Below are positions 59,901 through 64,000 of a stretch of 64,000 nucleotides of DNA, piece after piece. Both the position numbers and the translations under genes were made by a program. The stretch comes from Galbula dea (Eukaryota; Chordata; Aves; Piciformes; Galbulidae), in NCBI GenBank assembly GCA_013399015.1, contig VWZX01001678.1, positions 967,505-1,031,504 of the forward strand. The letters run 5' to 3'. The notes under the pieces were generated by a model. That model worked only from the letters and a program-made list of their open reading frames with translations, had not been told where the DNA came from and did no database searches. How positions within the stretch are numbered: the stretch's first letter is position 1; every line of letters begins with the position of its first letter.

Positions 59901-61673
59901 AAACGCTAATGGAGCAGCAGAAGCGACAGAGTCCTGTTTCTCTTCTGTCCTTCCCAAAACGAACTGTGAGGCAGGTGCAGACTCCACACTGCCAAAAGAG
60001 AAGCCTCCCTTTGTTGCAAGAGTTTCATCCTTTTTGTCCTCTGGTTTTGTAAAAGCAGAAGCAGGTGGTGCTACCTCCTTTTCTGCCACAGTTCCAAAAG
60101 TGAAACCACTGCCTCCAGTTTTATCCTCATTGGTAGTTATGGAAGAAGTAGAACTCGTGCCAAAAGCAAAGCCTCCCAAAACTGGTTCCTCTTTCTTTTC
60201 CTGCTGTCCCAGGCTCGCTGTCCGAAACTGAAATGTTGAAGGATCCTGACTGCTCGCAGATGGAAGTCCAAAGCTAAAACTGTTACTTTTACCTTCTTTT
60301 TTACTGTCTTCTGATTTAGAGTCTGAGGAAGAAATTCCAAATTTTATGTCTCCTGAACTAGTAGGAAACTTAAATCCCCCAGTCACAGCGTTGGACGATG
60401 CAGATTCAGATGCAATGCCAAACTTGAAGCTTCCTTGTTCTCCAAATTTAAACTCTCCTGTGCTACCTAACGTATGAGAAGACTCAGAGGAGGATGACTG
60501 GACACCAAATGTAAATGATGGCATTGTAGCATTTGTGGACACAGTGGCAGTACCAAAACCTGCAGAAATTAGTAACAACGTTAAGTTTGCAATATCTGAT
60601 GTAATGCAATGAAGGCTTTAGCTACATGGTTGTGACTCTGGTCCTGAACCTCCTACAGTCAAAACTGTCAAAAAAACCCCAAACCACAAAACAGATAAGA
60701 ATCACAGAACTACAGAATCATAGAATCATAGAATGGCTCAGGTTGGAAGGGACCTTAAAGATCATCTAGTTCCAACCCCCCCACCATGGGCAGGGATGCC
60801 AATTACTAGACCAGGTCGCCCAGGGCCACATCCAGCCTGGCCTTGAACACCGCCAAGGATGGGGCATCCACAACCTCTCTGGGCAACCTGTTCCAGTGCC
60901 TAACCACCCTCCTGCAAGAGGAGATAGGAGTTGTAAGGGACCTCAAAAGATCATCCAGTCCAGCCCCCCTGCCAGTGCAGGATTCCCTAGACCAGGTCAT
61001 GCATAAACATGTCCAGACAGGTTTTGAACTCCTCCAGAGAAGGAGAGTCCACAACCTCTCTGGGCAGTTTGTTCCAGTGCTCTGGTACCCACACTGGGAA
61101 ACAAAAAAAAAAACCTCCACTCTTCCTCTCTACATACACCCTTTCTTCAGTGGTACTCTTCTGCCCACAACCTGACTTCGAAAAGTACACTGCTAACTTC
61201 TTTGAAAGATCATGTTTTAGCCTAAACTCCAAAGGAACAACACATAAGGCTTGTAAAGAACAACTACATCATTAATACAGCTCTTCTCTAAACAGCATAA
61301 TCTTTTTCGGGGAAAAGGGTGTGGAAATATAGGCACATTACCTTACTTAAGCAATACTCCTAGAAGAAAAATGAACAATTCCGCCATACTTCGAAGGAAA
61401 AATAATTGTACTTTAAAAAGAAACCCCCCAAACTAATTAAAAATAATGCACACTCTTGTTTTACTCATTAAATATTACCTCTGAGCTCTGCTTTGGTGCC
61501 TGGCTTTGAACTTTCACAGGCTACACATTTTGTGGCTTCTGCCTTGTTTTGGACCAAGCAGACTTCACAATCCCAGCACCCTTCGGGTTTCTTGAATTTG
61601 TCTAAATCCAGAAATCCTCCAGAAGGAGCAGAAAATGCAGAAACACTGCTACTGGTCACAGGCACTGAACTCC
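53875..61673 (-). CDS. NUP153: NUP153, nuclear pore basket nucleoporin (C-terminal six exons)
   Basis: Minus-strand exons 61673-61479, 60559-59717, 58030-57662, 56290-56018, 54584-54425 and 53959-53875 join in frame into about 640 C-terminal residues of a protein of about 1475. NUP153 sits on the nuclear basket and binds importins, Ran, lamin and mRNA export factors. The first exon here encodes one RanBP2-type zinc finger (W-D-C-x2-C-x3-N-x6-C-x2-C), the last of the usual array. The rest is an unstructured Ser/Thr-rich FG domain with about 25 FG dipeptides, many as FxFG (FTFG, FKFG, FSFG), and the basic end GRKIKTAIRRRK. All introns are GT-AG and every junction is phase 1 or 2 as required. 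The N-terminal exons lie to the right of the window. Confidence 0.96.
53960..54424 (-). other. NUP153: NUP153 last intron, 465 bp
   Basis: Short non-coding intron. Donor GTAAGA, acceptor CTTTTGATAG. No repeat recognised. Confidence 0.85.
54425..54584 (-). CDS. NUP153: NUP153 coding exon (FG domain)
   Basis: A 160-nt exon encodes LVFQFGSSTSNFNFSSNPGV then FTFGANSPAPAAPAQPSGSS and FSFNQPPAFTV. It carries two FG dipeptides and the NFNF/FTFGAN wording specific to NUP153. Acceptor CTTCCCAG, donor GTAAGA. Confidence 0.96.
54585..56017 (-). other. NUP153: NUP153 intron, about 1.4 kb
   Basis: Non-coding. No transposon or other gene recognised. Confidence 0.8.
56018..56290 (-). CDS. NUP153: NUP153 coding exon (FG domain)
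   Basis: A 273-nt exon encodes SSPSFLFGSVPPAPAAGPAF, then SFGSLSTTLFPAGTQPAPPA and MFGQQATQQPGFGSGTSSA. Seven FG dipeptides are spaced by Pro/Ala/Gln linkers that bind importin-beta-type carriers. Acceptor TTCCCCGAG is purine-interrupted. Donor GTGAGT. Confidence 0.95.
56291..57661 (-). other. NUP153: NUP153 intron, about 1.4 kb
   Basis: Non-coding. No recognised repeat beyond short homopolymers. Confidence 0.8.
57662..58030 (-). CDS. NUP153: NUP153 coding exon (FG domain)
   Basis: A 369-nt exon encodes QGEAKPSFSFLSSSSSSTVV, then SVFGSTISSSNPQPVPTPFM and ends GATTTSSSTG. It has about six FG dipeptides in Ser/Thr-rich linkers. Acceptor TTCCTTTCAG, donor GTATGT. Confidence 0.95.
58031..59716 (-). 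other. NUP153: NUP153 intron, about 1.7 kb
   Basis: Non-coding. Includes an A/C-rich low-complexity tract at 58880-58980. No transposon recognised. Confidence 0.8.
58880..58980. repeat. A/C-rich low-complexity tract
   Basis: About 100 bp of AAACAAAC and CCAAACC words, T-poor on the plus strand, similar in style to the tract at 2036-2135. Intronic simple sequence. Confidence 0.65.
59717..60559 (-). CDS. NUP153: NUP153 large FG-repeat exon
   Basis: An 843-nt exon of 280 codons, the largest exon in the window. It begins FGTATVSTNATMPSFTFGVQ and contains eleven FG dipeptides, mostly FxFG (FTFG, FKFG, FSFG, FAFG), separated by Lys/Glu/Ser-rich spacers such as EDKKDETLATKGG. One expected repeat reads FQFR (codon 60222-60224) instead of FQFG. 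Acceptor TTTCTGCAG, donor GTAAAC. Confidence 0.96.
60701..60919 (-). mobile_element. CR1 LINE 3' fragment
   Basis: The tail with tandem ATAGAATCATAGAATGG is followed by GGTTGGAAGGGACCTTAAAG, ATCATCTAGTTCCAACCCCC and CCAGGGCCACATCCAGCCTG, the reverse complement of a CR1 end. About 220 bp, sense to NUP153. Confidence 0.92.
60921..61095 (-). mobile_element. Second CR1 LINE 3' fragment, other subfamily
   Basis: It reads GTTGTAAGGGACCTCAAAAG, ATCATCCAGTCCAGCCCCCC and GACCAGGTCATGCATAAAC. This wording differs from the adjacent copy, so it is another CR1 subfamily. The two abut within a few bases. Confidence 0.85.
61479..61673 (-). CDS. NUP153: NUP153 coding exon (last RanBP2-type zinc finger)
   Basis: A 195-nt exon encodes SSVPVTSSSVSAFSAPSGGF, then KKPEGCWDCEVCLVQNKAEA and TKCVACESSKPGTKAELR. 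The W-x-C-x2-C-x3-N-x6-C-x2-C pattern has all four Cys and the Asn. In NUP153 these fingers bind Ran. Acceptor TTATTTTTCAG, donor GTAATA. Confidence 0.96.
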
Positions 61674-64000
61674 CTGAAAAATAAGCAAGATAGTTAATCA
61701 TCCTGCTTAAATGATAAAGTGAACATGGACTTCTTAAGGATCCCTTAAATGCTCCCTAAATTAAAGAGCAGACAAGAGTTAACAGTAAAAACCCATCAAA
61801 ATACAAGTTAATTCCAGTCAAACTCAATATGAGACTATAAGGAGTACAAACACCTAGATTCTTCTTTATAAACTACATATGATTTTAAGCAGAAATGGAA
61901 GCAAAAACATTTAAACAACAACGGCAGTTCATACAATACAGCAACATAGCCTATTTCAGATGCAAACTACTGTATTCAGTTAAAACTACTACAAGACTTC
62001 CTGGTGACATGAGTAACCCATAGCCAAGGTCTGCAGCACTCAACTTAACTCACTGTCAAGTGATGCAAGGCTGGGAATTTACCAGAATGATTCACCACCA
62101 AATCCCAAAGACTGGCATGTTCAAAAGTACATTGTGGCAAAAAACAGAGAACTCAAACCTTTCAAACCCACAACTCTGTATTTACTACATGAAAGCTACA
62201 CTGTCTTCAACTGCAGCAGAAACCTCTCATAAAGAATCACAGAATTATCTGGGTTGGAAGAGACCTCCAAGATCATCAAGTCCAACCCTTAATCCAACAC
62301 TATCATGATTACTAGATCATGGCACTAAGTGCCACATCCAGTCTTATTTTAAAAACCTCCAGGGATAGTGAATCCACCACCTCTCTGGACAGGCCATTCC
62401 AATCCCTGATTACTTGCTCTGTAAAGAACTTTTTTCTGATATCCAGCCTAAACCTTCCCTGGCAGAGACTAAGCTCGCGTCCTCTTGGTCTCTTGCTGGT
62501 TGCCTGGCAGAAGAGACCGACCCACACCTGACTACATCCTCCTTTCAGATAGTTGTAGAGAGTGATGAGGTCACCCCTGAGCCTCCTCCAGGCTAAACAA
62601 CCCCAGCTCCCTCAGCCTCTCTTCATAGGACTTGTGGTCAAGTCCCTTCACCAGTTTTGTTGCCCTTCTCTGGACCCGCTCCAGCACCTCAATATCTTAC
62701 TTGAACTGAGGGGCCCAGAACTGAACACAGTACTCAAGGTGTGGCCTCACCAGTGCCGAATACACGAGAAGGATCACTTCCCTCGTCCTGCTGGCCACAC
62801 TATTCTTGATACAGGCCAGGATGCCATTGGCCTTCTTGGCCACCTGGGCACACTGCTGGCTCATGTTTAGCCTCCTGTCAATCAGCACCCCCAGGTCCCT
62901 TTCCACCTGACTGCTCTCCAGCCACTCTGTCCCCAGCCTGTAGCACTGCATGGGGTTGTTGTGGCCAAAGTGCAGGACCTGGTACTTGGCCTTGTTAACT
63001 TCATCCTGTTGGAATCAGCCCATTTCTCCAGCCTATCAAGGTTCCTCTGCAGAGCCCTCCTGCCTTCTGGCAGGCTGACACTCCCTCCCAACTTGGTGTC
63101 ATCTGCAAATTTACTCATGATGGGCTCAATACCCTCATCTATATCATCGATGAAGATGTTAAACAGAACTGGACCCAACACTGATCCCTGGGGGACACCA
63201 CTGGTGACCGGCGGCCAGCTGGACGCAGCCCCATTCACCAGTACTCTCTGGGCCCACCCAGCCACCCAGCCAGTTCTTAACCCAGCTGAGAGTGCACCTG
63301 TCCAAGCCATGGGCTACCAGTTTATCCAGGAGTATGCCATGGGAGACAGTGTCAAAGGCTTTGCTGAAGTCCAGATAGACTACATCCACACAGCCTTCCC
63401 TTCATCCACCAGGCGGGTTACCTGATCATAAAAGGAGATCAGGTTGGTCAGACACGACCTGCCCCTCACAAAGCCGTGCTGCCTGGGTCGGATCCCATCT
63501 CCATCCTGAAGGTGCTGTGTGATTGCACTCAGGATCATCTGTTCCATAACATTGCCAGGCACTGAGGTCAGGCTGACAGGCCTATAGTTGCCCAGGTCCT
63601 CCTTGCAGCCCTTTTTGTGGATTGGCATGACATTTGCCAACTTCCAATCATCTGGGACCTCCCCAGAGAGCCAGGACTGTTGGTAGATGATGGAGAGTGG
63701 CTTGACAAGCTCTTCTGCCAACTCCCTCATCACCCTCGGATGGAATCCATCAGGTCCCATAGATTTGTGTGGATCCAGGTGGCTTAGTAATTCATAGACT
63801 GTTTCCTCCTGGAACACAGGGGGGCCATTTGGTTTCCTGTCTCTATCTGCAAGCTCTGGAGGCCAGTTATCGTGAGGGTCACCTGTCCTACTGGTGAAGA
63901 CTGAGGCAAAGTAGGTGTTGAGTACCTCAGCCTTCTCCTTGTCCCTGGTAACTATGTTGCCCCCCAAGTCCAACAAAGAATGGAGGTTTTTCTTGCCCCT
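61674..64000 (-). other. NUP153: NUP153 intron (5' part beyond window)
   Basis: From the zinc-finger exon to the window edge. The first 560 bp are AT-rich unique sequence without a visible exon. The rest is a CR1 copy. The preceding NUP153 exons lie to the right. Confidence 0.8.
62235..64000 (-). mobile_element. CR1 LINE, 3' 1.77 kb with reverse transcriptase domain (runs off right edge)
   Basis: Minus-strand frames carry most of the CR1 ORF2 reverse transcriptase: PVFQEETVYELLSHLDPHKS, MGPDGFHPRVMRELAEELVK, then VVYLDFSKAFDTVSHGILLD, TSGVPQGSVLGPVLFNIFID and the catalytic FADDTKLGG, followed by LYSALVRPHLEYC-type wording and the tail FRLDIRKKFFTEQVIRDWN. At least three frameshifts and other lesions break it, so it cannot be active. 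It is the longest transposon in the window and lies in sense with NUP153. Its 5' part, including any endonuclease, is outside. Confidence 0.96.

Larger units (their letters stand above)
60560..61478 (-). other. NUP153: NUP153 intron, 919 bp, with two CR1 tails
   Basis: About 43% of this short intron consists of two CR1 3' ends placed end to end (60701-60919, 60921-61095), both in sense with NUP153. The remainder is AT-rich. Confidence 0.85.

Noticed and set aside
59689..60231. 180-codon plus-strand ORF
   Set aside because: It lies antisense to the NUP153 FG exon, whose frame, splice sites and motifs are certain.
1..64000. CRISPR arrays, operons, tRNA or rRNA genes, or a novel multi-gene system
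   Set aside because: None seen. The content is an ordinary vertebrate synteny block of three known genes with avian transposons.

Overview
The window is eukaryotic, almost certainly from a bird. It holds multi-exon genes with GT-AG introns, a short CpG-rich promoter, and many fragments of CR1 (chicken repeat 1) LINEs, most of them 5'-truncated and ending in the degenerate ATTCTRTG-type tail typical of avian genomes. It also holds an avian-type ERV LTR. There is no prokaryotic, CRISPR or operon content, and I found no previously undescribed multi-gene system.

Three protein-coding genes are supported exon by exon. Their order, CAP2 - FAM8A1 - NUP153, matches the conserved block at human 6p22.3. 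(1) CAP2, plus strand, is 3'-complete but 5'-truncated by the window edge: ten coding exons between 585 and 35530 encode about 403 C-terminal residues of an adenylyl cyclase-associated / actin-turnover protein. Its 3' UTR probably ends near 36.7 kb. (2) FAM8A1, plus strand, is complete: five coding exons from 41999 to 49822, starting in a GC-rich island and interrupted by a 32-N assembly gap in exon 1. It encodes an RDD-family ER membrane cofactor of the HRD1 ERAD ligase. (3) NUP153, minus strand, is represented by its last six coding exons (61673 down to 53875), covering the last RanBP2-type zinc finger and the FG-repeat C-terminus of a nuclear-basket nucleoporin. FAM8A1 and NUP153 converge tail to tail. 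Their candidate poly(A) signals lie within about 50 bp of each other, so their 3' ends may overlap.

Layout: 1-36.7 kb, CAP2 with two large introns of about 11.8 and 12.2 kb; 36.7-41.3 kb, intergenic with a CR1 copy; 41.3-42.8 kb, CpG island with FAM8A1 exon 1; 42.6-49.8 kb, remaining FAM8A1 exons with CR1 and LTR debris in the introns; 49.8-53.9 kb, the two facing 3' UTRs; 53.9-61.7 kb, NUP153 exons; 61.7-64 kb, NUP153 intron largely occupied by a decayed CR1 ORF2 that runs off the right edge. The three genes act in unrelated processes (actin dynamics, ER quality control, nuclear transport). Their grouping is inherited synteny, not a functional cluster.

The items most worth a second look are a 24-bp perfect palindrome in the inferred FAM8A1 3' UTR, an unexplained minus-strand ORF with an acceptor-like start inside FAM8A1 intron 2, the facing poly(A) signals, and several perfect inverted repeats in CAP2 intronic DNA. 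Exon boundaries were derived by eye from splice dinucleotides, reading phase and remembered family sequences; no alignment was run.
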